Below, in pieces: positions 33,618 through 45,658 of a stretch of DNA of 64,000 bases. The stretch is from NCBI GenBank assembly GCA_016802295.1, contig JAESIW010000065.1, positions 992,001 to 1,056,000 on the forward strand, written 5' to 3'. The DNA comes from Brachionus rotundiformis. Lineage: Eukaryota; Rotifera; Eurotatoria; Ploima; Brachionidae. The first letter of the stretch is position 1, and every line of letters starts with the position of its first letter. The notes under the pieces are model-generated. The model made no database searches, was not told where the DNA came from, and saw only the letters and a list, made by a program, of their open reading frames with translations. The position numbers were made by a program, and so were the translations under genes.

Positions 33618-35554
33618 ATGTCTTCGTCAGAGAGCGAAATTTGTCAATTTTACAAAGATAAATCCATTTTCATAACTGGTGCTACTGGTTTTTTGGGAAA
33701 AGCTTTAGTAGAAAAATTGCTTCGCAGTTGTCATGAATTGAATACCATTTACATACTTATACGTCATAAAAAAGGTAAAACTCCAAGTCAACGCTTAGAT
33801 GAATTTCTAAACTGTAGAGTAATAAAAATAATCAAGTGTTTTAATTAATTTAATTGATTAATATTTGAAAATAGGTGTTTGAAAAAGTAAATGAAGACTT
33901 TCCAGATTATCGAAAAAAATTGGTAGCGATAGAGGGCGATTTGGTCGAACCAAACTTGGGAATATCTGAACAGGATCGAGATATTCTAAAAAAAAATGTG
34001 AACGTGGTTTTCCATTCTGCAGCCACAGTTCGATTTGACGAACCCTTAAAGTATTTTCTCTTGAATTTAAAATTACCTAAAAGAAAAACTAATTATTTAA
34101 AAATTAGGGTAGCCATAAATATGAATATTTTTGGCACCAAAAAGGTCATTGATCTTTGTAGAGAAATGGAACATTTAAAAGTAATTGGAATATTTTGAAT
34201 GATTGGAATTAAAAATTTCATATAAGGTATTTGTTCATGTGAGCACGGCCTATGCCAATTGTGACCGTTCTCGAGTTACAGAAGATGTCTATCCGCCACC
34301 AGTTCAGCCGGAAAAAATTCTAGAAGCAGCCGACTGGATGGACGACAGTTTAATGAACTTGATAACTCCATCAGTTATCAAAAACAAGCCCAATACATAC
34401 ACGTACACTAAAGCAATAGCTGAATCATTGGTCATTAAGGAATGCAAAGAAATACCATGTTGTATAGTTCGACCTTCGATTATTGGATGTTCTTGGAAAG
34501 AGCCGATGCCAGGATGGATCGATAGCTTTAATGGCCCGACTGCATTGTTTCCGGCTACTGGTACTGGTGTTCTCAGAACCATGCTTGGTCACTTGGACGC
34601 TGTAGCTGATCTGATTCCTGTTGATGTTGTAGTCAATAATCTTCTTGCCTCGGGATGGTTTAGAGGAACTGAAAAAACAAAGAAAATAATTGTTTTTCAC
34701 TGCACTTCTGGAAAAAGAAACAAGTTAACATGGGGAATGATGGAAGACTATGGCGTAAATTGTTTTTTTAAAACACCTTATGAAAAAGTATTTATTCTAC
34801 CAAATCCGCATTTTACTCAGCACAAGTAATTAGAAAAAATATTAATTAAATTCAAATATTAAAATTAAATATAAAAATAATTTTTAAAGAAGTGTAAAAT
34901 ATTTACGCACTTTATTTGAGCAATTGATTCCAGCATATGTGATGGATTTTTTGCTGAAAATTCTAAAACGAAAACCAATGTAAATTTATAGTTTACAAAA
35001 TAATTAAATTTAGAAAATAATAATTGGTTTAGTTTTGTGAAAATTCAACAAAAAATAAAAAAAGCCGTAACAATTTTAGAGTACTTTACCACACGACAAT
35101 GGGAATTTACCAACGACAATTATGTTATGCTTATTAATCAACTCAATGAAGCAGACAAAAAGGTAAAAATTAATACAATTAGGAATATTATTAATTAAAT
35201 TTTTATCAATAAAGCTGTTTAATTTTGACGTTAAAGACCTAAACTGGAAAAATTATGTGGAAACATATTGCTTGGGAACAAAAATTTTCCTTATGAATGA
35301 AGATCTTTCAAAAATCGGTGCATGCAGAAAAAAAATTCAAAAGTATCTTAAAATATTTTAAAAAATGTGTATTTATAAACTCTGTATTTTCTTTTAGAAT
35401 GAAGCGAATTCAAAATTTGGCTATATTTTCAGTATATGCTATTGTGTTCAGATTTATTCTGCTTCGTTCAGCACATTTTAAAGCATTTATTCAATTTTTA
35501 TTTGAAATGGCGATCAAATTTCGCGATTATCTTATAAAATCGATTCAATTTTAG
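33618..35554 (+). CDS. fatty acyl-CoA reductase, upstream tandem copy
   Basis: Eight exons: 33618-33818, 33875-34050, 34108-34180, 34227-34825, 34890-34979, 35033-35162, 35215-35342, 35398-35554; 517 aa, the usual FAR length. The N-terminal Rossmann domain has the NAD(P)H motif TGATGFLGKAL (about residues 20-30) and the active site YTYTKAIAE (Tyr-xxx-Lys). GPTALF and the Sterile/FAR_C domain follow (residues about 370-470), then a C-terminal hydrophobic segment typical of peroxisome/ER anchoring. FARs reduce fatty acyl-CoA to fatty alcohol for waxes or ether lipids. It lies head-to-tail with a second copy 612 bp downstream. Exon borders match that copy except for the extra intron between 34180 and 34227. 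Confidence 0.95.
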
Positions 35555-36165
35555 AGACAAAAAACTTATGAGCCTTAAATGACAATTGAATGACATTCAA
35601 TCCATTGATTTTGACTTATTCAACAAGCATTATTGCTATCATTTTTAAAGCTTAATTTAACTGAATAATTTTTATCTGTTTAGTTTTTATTCAAATTTTA
35701 TTTTTGATTAAATTTTTGTAATTCATAAAAAATCAAAAATACCAAGCCTTAATTTATTATTTTTTTCATTTTTAAACTTCCCAAAAAATTAATATGTTAT
35801 TGTTAAATAAAGGTAAAAGATGGAGCTCATTTAAACCAATTCTCTCCTATTTGAAATCAAATCTAAATGATGTACATAAAAATTTTAATTTGCAATCCCA
35901 AAGTTTAATATTTGTAAAGAAAATTATCTGTTTTAATAAAAACGTGATCTAACTCTAAAACTACCTTAACTTATAGAAAAAATAAATCTGACATTTTTTA
36001 AAGAATTTTTTGCACTATGAAAAGAATGAAATAAAAAAATTCTGTTGAACTAAAATAAAATTATAAATTATGATTCAAATAAATGATAAACTTAAATTGA
36101 TAGACTATGATACGATCCAGTTTTAATTCAATTTTTTTTTAATTTTTGATTTTAGATTTAAAAAA
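35555..36165. other. intergenic spacer between tandem FAR genes
   Basis: AT-rich DNA containing the 3' UTR of the first FAR and the promoter of the second; no other feature seen. Confidence 0.55.
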
Positions 36166-38053
36166 ATGTCCCATTCAGCCGAGTTCCAGACTAGTGAAAT
36201 AATTAGTTTCTACAAGAACAAGTCAATATTTATAACCGGTGCGACTGGATTTCTCGGCAAGGTTCTAATCGAAAAATTACTAAGATCCTGCTATGATTTG
36301 AAAAAAATCTATATCCTTGTTAGACATAAAAAAGGTAATACTCCAACACAGCGTTTAAATGAGCTGTTTAATTGCAGGGTAAATTTTATCATTTATAAAA
36401 TTTTAAAAATAGATTTAATTAACTTTTATAAGCTCTTTGAAACTTTAAGTCAATATTATCCAGACTTTAGAGATAAAGTTGAGGCTATTGAGGGTGATTT
36501 GTGTGAACCTAGTATGGGCATTTCAATTGAAGACCAGAACAAACTTGTTGAAAATGTCAACATCGTTTTTCATTCAGCTGCAACAGTAAGATTTGATGAA
36601 CCTCTAAAGTAATTGAATTTATCAAAAAAAATTAATAAAAATAATTAATTAATTTTAAAAAAAATTATTTTAGAGTTGCAGTAAATATGAATATAATTGG
36701 TACAAAGAAAGTGATTGATTTGTCCAAACGAATGAAAAATCTTGAAGCTCTAGTCCATGTAAGTACCGCTTATGCTAATTGTGATCGACAGCATATTAGT
36801 GAAGTGGTGTATAATCCACCTGTGCAACCAGAGAAATTGATTGAAGCTGTTGACTGGATTGAGGAAGATCTGGTCAAACTTTTGACTCCTAAAGTCATCA
36901 AACACAGACCAAATACGTACACATACACTAAAGCAATAGCTGAGTCTCTGGTTATTCAGGAGTGTAAAGACAAAATGCCGTGCACAATTGTAAGACCCTC
37001 GATAGTAGGTGCTTCTTGGAGAGAACCTTTTCCTGGTTGGATTGACAATTTTAATGGACCAACAGCATTATTTGCAGCAATTGGCAAAGGAATTTTGAGA
37101 ACAATGATTGGTAATGGAAATTCGACTGCAGATATTATACCAGTCGATATTCCTGTTAATATGATGATTGTTGCCGGATGGTTTACTGGCGCTAAAAAGG
37201 CTAAAGATATTAAAATTTACAACTGCACGACTGGTCAAATAAATCGATTGACTTGGGGTATGGTTGAGCGCTTTTGTGAAGAAAGCTTACTCAAGAATCC
37301 ATTGGAAAACATTTTCCTAGTTCCCCGTCCAAAATTTACCAACTTCAAGTAAAAATAAAGAAGATAATTTACATAGTGTATTTAATTTAATTTTCATTTA
37401 GAATGGTAAAGATTTTTAGACACTTTTTCGAAGAAATGATACCTTCTTATATAATGGATTTATACTTGAGAATTATACACAAAAAGCCAATGTAATTTTC
37501 ATTCAGTTCGAATCAAACTTTTTTAATTTACAAAATTTTAGTTTTGTTCGACTTCAATCGAGAATAAAAAAAGCTGTGGAAACTTTGGAGTTTTTTACCT
37601 CTACTGAATGGGAATTTACGAATGATAACATTTTTTTTGTAACAAATGAAATGAATGAAGTGGATAAAAGAGTAAAATGATGAATAATTCTAAGCTTTTC
37701 AATTTAGTTTGATTAAGATTTTTAATATTGATGTGAAAGATTTGCATTGGAGAAGCTACATTGAACAATATTGCTTAGGTACCAAGAAATACTTGCTTAA
37801 AGAGGATATGAGCAAAGTAAACAAATGTCGAAAAGAACTTAAAAAGTAAAATTAAATTAAAAAATTCTTTTTAATCTTTTTAATTATTTAAAGTTTGATT
37901 CGTCTGAGAAATATTGCGTTTTCGTTGATAATTGGCACAATAATCAAAATGGTTTTATTGAGATCAGTATCATTAAAAAATATTAGTCAATTTTTATTCA
38001 GATTTGTTCTAAGCATTGCTTCTAAAATTTCAAAAATGCTCAGAATCGGATAG
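36166..38053 (+). CDS. fatty acyl-CoA reductase, downstream tandem copy
   Basis: Seven exons: 36166-36378, 36433-36608, 36674-37348, 37402-37491, 37542-37671, 37718-37845, 37894-38053; 523 aa. Motifs as in the first copy: TGATGFLGKVL, YTYTKAIAE, GPTALF and a C-terminal FAR_C domain ending in a hydrophobic helix. It lacks one intron present in the first copy. Its first intron is only 54 bp, a multiple of three without a stop codon, so retention would add 18 residues. Exon lengths of the FAR_C part (90, 130, 128) are identical in both genes, clear evidence of tandem duplication. Confidence 0.95.
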
Positions 38054-38371
38054 AATAATTTTAATTTAAATATTTTTACTTTTAAATTAGCGATTAATAT
38101 TTTAATAAATAAAATTAAAGATCGTATGAATTTTAAAAATTAGAAATTAATTAATAAAAATAAGTATAATCTTTGATTGTTGTTTTTATTTTTTCAATAT
38201 GTCCCAAGATAAATATTTAAATTTTAAATAAAAAGTGATAAGTCCTTATGATCATTTAAATTTTTTAAGTAAATTTTAAGATTAGAGATAATTAAAGTAA
38301 GATAATTTTTGATAGATTTTTTTCGGATTTTTTTTTTAAATTGCCAAACGACTTTTATGGTAAGAGTAATT

Positions 38372-38460
38372 ATTTATGTAAATTAGAAACATAAAAATCA
38401 CAATTTATTTTCCTGATAGAAATTAAATTTAACAAACATTTAATCCGATAAGGTTTTTAA
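38372..38460 (-). pseudogene. fragment of the neighbouring class V aminotransferase gene
   Basis: Positions 38372-38405 are identical over 34 bases to 40439-40472 inside the aminotransferase gene, encoding CDFYVSNLHK with the PLP lysine. On the minus strand the similarity continues weakly on both sides (LLLP for FLSP; TIR-like loss of the 'SIGQIKLN' coding part), with stops. It is a broken piece of a duplicated copy about 2 kb away. Confidence 0.75.
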
Positions 38461-38543
38461 CTGTTAAAAGAAACACGAAAAAGTAAATTTTTGCTATTTC
38501 AAAATGGAAAAATGACCAAAAGAATATTTTTATGACTTTTTAC

Positions 38544-38617
38544 AAGATTTATATTTGGTTAATAATAATAAAATAATTTAACACTTTTTATCTTTAAACA
38601 ATCAATTTTTAGTAATA
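38544..38617 (+). repeat. 74-bp direct repeat, copy 1
   Basis: Matches 38924-38997 with two differences over 74 bases. The copies are 380 bp apart, start to start. Confidence 0.9.
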
Positions 38618-38923
38618 CTAGACTCTCTGTGTCCGGCCCAAGGCCCTCCCTATCTCTAGTCTAATTTACAGAAAAAAATTTTTCTAAGGATTTTTTTTTC
38701 TTTAAATAGAGAAGAGTTAATGGTAAACATTTTAGATTTTTTAACAATGGTTTGAATCTTATTTAAAAGATTTTAAAAATGATTTTTATAACTAAAAAAA
38801 TTTCTTTTTTGACGGGAAAAGTTTTTAAATAGAAAAACTGTTTTCCCTTTTTTAATGAGCATCCTAAAAATTGCTTGGCAATTTTACCAATACCCATATT
38901 GCCATATATTTTTTTTCAAAGTG

Positions 38924-38997
38924 AAGATTTATATTTGGTTAATAATAATAAAATAATTTAACACTTTTTATCTTTAAACAATTAATATTTAGTAATA
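38924..38997 (+). repeat. 74-bp direct repeat, copy 2
   Basis: Second copy of the repeat at 38544-38617. The 306 bp between them could be an insertion bounded by terminal repeats or simply part of a tandem duplication. Confidence 0.9.
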
Positions 38998-39896
38998 TAA
39001 TTATCCATTGATATTATTTTCGTCCTTTTTAATTCAAATTAATAAGGCAATAATTATTAATAATGTTTATATAAAAAACGAATTAAAAAATGCTGAATCA
39101 TCAAAAATATTATTTATTTATTTCTTTTCTAAAAAAAAATATTAAAATATTTTTATATTAGGCTAGAAGGAGTCTGAGTCTGTCTAAATTTGACTAAATA
39201 ATTTTTTATAACTATAATTATTCAGATTTGTGATTTGTTAATAAGTCACCGTTTTAAGTGAAAGTCACAAAAATTTGAACAAAAAAAATCCTGAAAAAAA
39301 AATTAATTTAAAGTTGGATTTATTTTAATGGTAGAAAATTAAATGACCATTTAAATTTGAAAAAAATTCAAAAATGTGTGTATTTAAGTTTTGATTTATA
39401 GAAAATTATTTTTGAAAAAATCTAAAAATTTAGACAAAAAATTTCTTAAAATCTTTTTAAACCAATTCCAATCAGGAATGGAAAGCATAGATCAGAAACG
39501 AAAAATGTTTATACCTTCTCATCTATCTTTATTTAGTATCATATTCTTATCTCTATCTTGAAATTATTTTTTAATAAACTTTTTTAATTGATAATTCAAT
39601 TTCTCTGCATATATAAGTTTAATTTTAATGAATTATACTAAGATTTTGAAGATAAATTTGAATTTAAAACAATAAGTAATTAAGCTAGATTTTTTATAAA
39701 ATTTAATCAAAATTTATTCATTTAGTGGTTAAAAAGCTTTTTCAAAAAATTGTTAAAATAGCGTTCTTACTTACGAATTTAAATTCTTTTATTTAAGTTC
39801 ATTTTACTAAATTACCTTACCAGGTATACTTCTTAATTAAATAAACAAAAACAATTTATTTATTATATTTATTTTTTTAGTCAATAAATCTTAATT

Positions 39897-41132
39897 TCAC
39901 TGTTTCATTTCCATAATGGCATTTTTAAGTTTTATAAAATCTTCAATAGAGTTATAAACAAAACAGGATATTCTGCAAAAAAGTCTATTCTGGATGTAGA
40001 CTATACATGTAATCAGCTCATATTTCTTAAAAATATCTTTCATTATGTTTGAGCAAATAACCTGAGCGTCTTCCAAATCCTTAACTTGATAAGCCTTTAG
40101 TTCAGGAAGTTCAATCAATTTCATAAAAGGAGCTTCCAATTCAAGCGGAATTTCAAGCTTTTTTGTGCACCAGCTTTCAGTCAATATTTTAACAGCTTGG
40201 TCTAATATTTCCGTATTATACTTTCCGATAATTTCAAGACCCCCTAATTTTTTTTCATAAAAATTAATACATTTGTCAATTAAGAACCAAGAAGTTTTAT
40301 CCACAGTACCACGTTCGAAAAAATTGTACGAAATATCTTTTTTGTATCCATGTGATATGTAGCATGGTTGCAAAATTTTGCCGAATTTTTTTTTGTCTTT
40401 AATGTACATAAATGAACAACCTCTTGGTGAAAGAAACCATTTATGTAAATTAGAAACATAAAAATCACAATTATATTCTTCCAAGTTAAGCTTTATTTGC
40501 CCGATAGAATGAGCTCCATCAATTAGAATAATTGCTTCATCATTCCATTTGCGAATCAGTGTATTTATCTCCGAAATAGGAAATTTCATCGCCGTAGCCG
40601 ATGATATATGATCAATAATTGCTAATTTGATTTTTAAATTCCTCTTATTGATCAAGCGACAAGTCTCGTCAAATGTATCTATTATATTCTGAACATTTTT
40701 TATGGGAAATTTTATTGGAACCTTGATTACCTCAATCTTTTCCATCATTTTGTGCGATGATGCATATTCTATTGTGTTTAAAATGGCAGGATAGGTGTAT
40801 TCTGTGGCTAAGATCACGTCCTGAGACGATTTTACATCGATCGCTTTAACTATTGAATTAATTGATTCCGTAGCATTTACGCACAGAACCAAGTTTTCCG
40901 ACTCTACTCCTAGATATTTTGCCAAGCATTCTATGTTTTTTGTCCATAACTCAAAGCTGGTCAACCGAAACCATTTGTCTGGACAAGATTCCATTTGATA
41001 TTGAAGATTTATTTTTTCATGTAGAATTTCTTTGGGAACGCTTCCATAAGAACCATGATTTGTAAATGTTATTTCTGAATTTAAATGAAAAAGTTCTGCT
41101 TTAGCTTTGGGACCAAAATTTTCATATGACAT
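39897..41132 (-). CDS. class V aminotransferase (isopenicillin N epimerase-like)
   Basis: Single exon, 411 aa from the first ATG (MSYENFG); the open frame runs 29 codons further upstream but only to a GTG. A PLP-dependent fold type I enzyme: FTNHGSYGSVP near the N-terminus, NATESIN (about 86-92), IDGAHSIGQIKLN with the PLP-ring Asp and His, and the Schiff-base lysine in SNLHKWFLSPRG. FERGTVDKTSW follows. This arrangement is that of the isopenicillin N epimerase/cysteine desulfurase-like branch found in fungi, bacteria and some invertebrates. The substrate is unknown. It is transcribed divergently from the ELOVL-like gene across a 199-bp gap. Confidence 0.88.
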   Translation of the reverse strand: MSYENFGPKAKAELFHLNSEITFTNHGSYGSVPKEILHEKINLQYQMESCPDKWFRLTSFELWTKNIECLAKYLGVESENLVLCVNATESINSIVKAIDVKSSQDVILATEYTYPAILNTIEYASSHKMMEKIEVIKVPIKFPIKNVQNIIDTFDETCRLINKRNLKIKLAIIDHISSATAMKFPISEINTLIRKWNDEAIILIDGAHSIGQIKLNLEEYNCDFYVSNLHKWFLSPRGCSFMYIKDKKKFGKILQPCYISHGYKKDISYNFFERGTVDKTSWFLIDKCINFYEKKLGGLEIIGKYNTEILDQAVKILTESWCTKKLEIPLELEAPFMKLIELPELKAYQVKDLEDAQVICSNIMKDIFKKYELITCIVYIQNRLFCRISCFVYNSIEDFIKLKNAIMEMKQ

Positions 41133-41331
41133 TTTTAGATAAAGTATTCGTAAGCTAAAAAAATTAACATAAAAGTAATTTAGAAAACTATTTTTAATAA
41201 AAAAGACACTAAAAATCACAATAAGTTTTTACTATAATTTTTGATAAAATTTTAATATTTCTTATTTGCTTAAATTTGTTATTAAAATACTTTGACTAAA
41301 AATTGCATGAAATTTTAACCATTTATCTAAA
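41133..41331. promoter_or_regulatory. shared divergent promoter region
   Basis: Only 199 bp separate the start codons of the aminotransferase (-) and the ELOVL-like gene (+), so both promoters must lie here. No specific motif is claimed. Confidence 0.45.
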
Positions 41332-42627
41332 ATGGAAATACTTGCCGAAAAACTACACCATTTTAAAGACTATTTATCTCATTGTATACAGGAAATTAAT
41401 TTGAAAGAACATGGTGAAAATTTGACCAATCTTTATATGAACCATACAAACCAAATAAGTAAACCAATATCTAATATTAAAGAAAAGTACATTTAAAATC
41501 TTTTGTTTAGACGAAAATGTGAAAGATTGGCCGTTTATGGATTCAATTGATACAACAGCTTGTATCTCGGCATTTTATTTAGCAATTGTTCTGTTTCTAA
41601 ACTTTTTTATGAAGTTTTTCTATGAAATAAAGCTTAAATTTGTTGTGTTATGCTTTAATATGTTTATGATCGGGCTAAATTTTTATGTCTTTAGCGCCAT
41701 TTTGGTCACAAAATACCAAGCCAAGGATTATGGTTTATGCTCTACAATTCACAGATATAATGAAGAGTCTTTTTATAAAGTAATATTTGATTAATACTCA
41801 AAGCTAGCTTGAGAATTTTTTTTATTATTACTTAAGCAGTTTTTAATTTGTTTATTATTAAAATTTTATTAAGTTGAAAATTTAAAGATGAACCAAATAA
41901 TATGGTGGTTCTATATTACCAAAGGTTTCGAATTACTTAAAACAGTATTCTTTTTGCTGAGAAGAAAATTTGACAAGATAAATCTTCTGCACATTTTTAA
42001 TCATTCAACCATGTTTCCAGTCTGGTGGATAGCTACTGCTTATTTTTCCAATGGTGCAATAGCAAACGCTGCTCTGATGAATTCAATGTTGCATATTGTT
42101 ATGCACTTTTACTTTGTGGTTTCATCGTTTGGACCTTCGTTTCAAAAATTTATCTGGTGGAAAAGATACATTGTTCAATTTCAAATGGTAGTTAAAAAAT
42201 CAAAGGCTTGAAAGAACTTCAGAAGTTGATTGAATTTTTTTAATCGTCAAGCCTTTGAAAGATAATTTAAAATCAATTTTCTAATTTATTCTGCCATTTA
42301 GCTTCAATTTTGTGTCCTCATACTCTATTTTTCGTTCTTGCTAAGAACTAAGTGCGAGAACCCTTTGAGTGAAAACATGATATGGTAATTGATTATAATG
42401 AATAAAATTAATAATGAATAATTATTTTTTTAAGGTATATTATTTATTATTCATTGATTCATGTTGCTTTGATATATAGCTTTTATACTCGATCTTACTA
42501 CAAAATAATGAATGCCAACTTAGAAGGGTCCAAAAAAATAGAACAATATAGAAGACTAAATAATGATTTTGAATCAGAAAATGATTTTAAAGTTAACGCA
42601 ACAAGAAGAAGGCCACTTCATAATTAA
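41332..42627 (+). CDS. ELOVL-family very-long-chain fatty acid elongase-like protein
   Basis: Five exons: 41332-41458, 41511-41779, 41888-42187, 42302-42384, 42435-42627; 323 aa. Six or seven membrane segments and the order of ELOVL motifs are clear: VWWF-type IIWWFYITKGFELL, LLHIFNHSTM, NSMLHIVMHFYF, SSFGP and WWKRYI. Two canonical motifs differ. KxxExxDT reads K102-GF-E105-LL-K108-T, and HxxHH reads H125-IF-N128-H129. MYxYY is MHFYF. ELOVLs condense malonyl-CoA with acyl-CoA in the ER. The loss of the third-position His suggests altered or lost condensation activity, so 'elongase' is by homology only. The tail lacks a typical KKxx; it ends RRRPLHN. Confidence 0.88.
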
Positions 42628-43372
42628 GCCATTTTAGGAAATCATTATCATCTATTTTAATTTTAATTTTTTAAATGAATAAAATTTTCAAAATATCGTG
42701 CCCAATTTTTGAATTTAATTTATCTTAAAAATCTGTTACTTTTAAAATGCTAAAGCTTTATTTAATGAGCAAAGGAAATTAAATTTTTACCACTCACGTT
42801 TTTCAAAAATTTGATCCAAGTCTATAAATAACAAGATTTATTCCCTGCTGGAAACAAAAATTTGAATCTATGCAATGAAAATTTACAGATTTTAATTTTA
42901 TATAAAATAATTGATGAAGAAGTAATCTTACGAAAAATTTTTAAGTGAAAAAAAAATTTTTTTATATGTATAATAATTTACCTAATTATTTAAAAAAGAA
43001 CACCCAATTTCAAGGTTAAACTTGGTCTTATTTTAGATTGTTGTATAATATAATTTCTAAATATCATAATAAGAAAACGCTAAATTATATAATTTTTTTT
43101 TAAACGCAAATTAAAAAAAACATTAATTTTGAATCTTCTAATTACACCAAAAGCAAATTAAAGTTCTTTTTATTAAACTAGAATCAATTTTTTAATAGCA
43201 TAACTAAAAAATACAGTAAAACTTAAATTCAAATTCAAGAAACTGTTTAATTATTTAATCGTCTTTATACGATAATTTCTAAGGAGGATCTTTGAATATT
43301 TATAAGAGCCATAAAAACTTGTTTCAATTCTAGATTTTCTAACAATACAAAAAAGAAAAGCTTTAGAACAAT
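42628..43372. other. intergenic
   Basis: AT-rich spacer between the ELOVL-like gene and SOD; nothing else recognised. Confidence 0.55.
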
Positions 43373-44105
43373 ATGAAATTTTTAGGTTTGGTTTTTGTTA
43401 GCTTAATAGCTTTGGCAAACAGCTGCCGTCCATTTAATGAATATGTAAAACTTATCCTAAATAAATAAAATTTTTAATTAATTTGTTCTTTTGAAGTTTC
43501 CGGAACAAGCTAAAGCTTTGGCCATAGTAAAAGGTGTACATGAAGAAGGGCAAATAACTGGAACAGTTCTATTTGAACAAGATGTAAGAATAAATTAAGG
43601 TTTCAAATATTTGATTAATTAAAAAATTAAGAGCATCACTAGTCCAATTAGAATATCAGTAAACATTTCAGGAGTTCCCACCAAATTGGGTCCAAAACAT
43701 GGCTTTCATGTTCATCAAAAAACAATCACCGCAATAAGCGAAGTTACATCTGAAAGTAAACATGCAAAAATTCTAAATTAATTAAATAATGTTTTTTTTC
43801 CAAATTAAGTATGTGGTTCGACTGGTGGTCACTTCAACCCTTTTAAAAAGACACATGGTGATATTTCAGCTGAAATTAGACATGTTGGTGACTATGGCAA
43901 TGTAATGAGTGACGCAAACGGTAATATAATCACAAACTTTACTGATAGTGTTAGTTCATTATATGGAGTTAATGGAATCATCGGCAGAACATTGGTTTTG
44001 CATCAATTAGAAGATGATTTGGGCCTAAAGAATAATTCAGGAAGCTTGGCAACTGGTAATGCTGGTGGTCGTATTGCATGTGGAATTATCGGTATTATAC
44101 CATAA
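43373..44105 (+). CDS. secreted Cu/Zn superoxide dismutase
   Basis: Four exons: 43373-43444, 43497-43583, 43632-43755, 43810-44105; 192 aa. Residues 1-17 are a signal peptide, so the enzyme is extracellular. Metal ligands are all present: His79 and His81 (GFHVHQ), His102 (GGHFNP), His110 (KTHGD), His119 and Asp122 (RHVGD) and His159 (GRTLVLHQ). The structural disulfide Cys96-Cys185 and the active-site Arg182 (GGRIAC) are kept. It should dismutate superoxide to oxygen and hydrogen peroxide. Introns are 48-54 bp. Confidence 0.96.
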
Positions 44106-44310
44106 AATCAAATTACTTTTTCTACTAGAATTCTTTTTTGCTAAATTTATTTTTAATTCGAAATCAACCAATTTTTAAATTAAATAATTTTTAAAATAAA
44201 AATTTCTATAAATGTATTTATTCATTTATCTTTACAGTCTTTAAAACGAGAGATTAATAAAATGTTTTAAAATTTATTAATGTATAAAAAATAAATTATT
44301 TTAGGAAAAT

Positions 44311-45051
44311 TTATGGTCTAAATGGTTTTACAGCAAATTTAATTTCGACACAAGCGAAAGGTCCGTTACCATCTTGAGTTTGAATTTTAACATCAAAATC
44401 ACCACTGGCCAAAAATGAAAAGATAGTAGAATCAGCAGTAGGTACATCAAAGTGTTCTTGTATATCAATTACACCAGGTCTTTAAAATGAGAATATTAAA
44501 AAATTATTTTTTGACCAAATTTAAATAATTACATGATTTTAAATGGACAAGTACAATCTATTCCATATTGAGCAACAGTCTTTTGATTCAATAGATATTT
44601 AAATAAGAAAAAAATTATAATTTTAAATTACCGGTGGGCAAGTGCTTGGTGTGAAAGATGGCAATAAAGTTTCAACAATTTTACACAAGTCATCATAGGT
44701 ACAGCTGCCAACATAGACACCAGCGGCCAAATAGCTAAAAATTGGTTGAAAATTGAACTTTTAAACTAATCTGAATTGAATAAAATTTTATCTTTACCAT
44801 CTTATTGGAAGCTTTAGACCAGAAACAGTTCTGCTAATTGTCAATGTTGTCTTCAAGCCTCCACTCATATCTCTTTTAAAATTTGACAAGAAAGTTAAGT
44901 CAATAGATCCCGGTTGAACAATCGGCATTGGAGTGACGTCAACTTCATAAAGATCTACAGCTGGCGAGCCGCAATTGCTCCATTGGAATTTAGTCAATGT
45001 TTGACCGTAAATAAAAACTGGCAATAAGGCAATTAATAGCAAAAATTTCAT
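44311..45051 (-). CDS. GM2 activator-like (ML-domain) secreted lipid-binding protein, copy 1
   Basis: Four exons: 44798-45051, 44632-44734, 44533-44579, 44311-44479; 190 aa. Signal peptide at residues 1-16. FQWSNCGS, DVTPMPIVQPGSIDLTF, GSCTYDDLCKIV, YGIDCTCPFKI and FLASGDFDVKIQ match the ganglioside GM2 activator family, with its Cys framework. Such proteins extract or present lipids from membranes in lysosomes or outside the cell. Its paralogue lies 2.4 kb away on the same strand with identical sizes for exons 1-3 (254, 103 and 47 bp). Confidence 0.92.
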
Positions 45052-45658
45052 TTTGATCTTGATTTTGATATTATTTTGGAAAATGTTGCCTTTTTTATAG
45101 TTATATCATAGAATCATTCGATTTTTAAAACCAACTTGGGAAAATTGTCAAATGGTAGGAAAATTTGATAAAATTTTGGGAGTATGTACTGATACATTTG
45201 TAAATAATCACTTTTTTCAGATGCAAATCAATCAAATTAGTTTATAATTTTAACTAAAGAATAAAAAGATAGATATTTATACATAATCATATCATAGTTT
45301 AGTTTTTTAAAAAACAGAATATATTTTTTACATTGTTTTTCATTAAGTTTGTTTAAAAATGTGTGTTAATTAAAATGTAAGTCAAAAAACAAGAGAATAT
45401 ATATATAAATTCAATTTGAATACAACTAAATCTTAATATTGTAATAAGCTCTGCACAACAATAAAGGATCAAAAGAGATGAAAAATCTAATCTAATTGAA
45501 TGCAAAAAACACTAAATGCTTTAGTTTGATGATGCAAAATCTTTACAAAATATCACTAATTTGAAAAATACAGAAATAAAATTTGGAAAAATTGTTTGAC
45601 ACCTAAACAAATTCGATTTTAGTTTTGAATTCACATAAGTTTACTTTTTTTGAATATC

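Larger units (their letters stand above)
38054..39896. other. intergenic with duplicated scraps
   Basis: No intact gene. Contains an aminotransferase pseudogene scrap (about 38372-38460), a 74-bp direct repeat (38544-38617 and 38924-38997) and, just after the first copy, a short less AT-rich stretch with GGCCCAAGGCCC. Confidence 0.6.
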
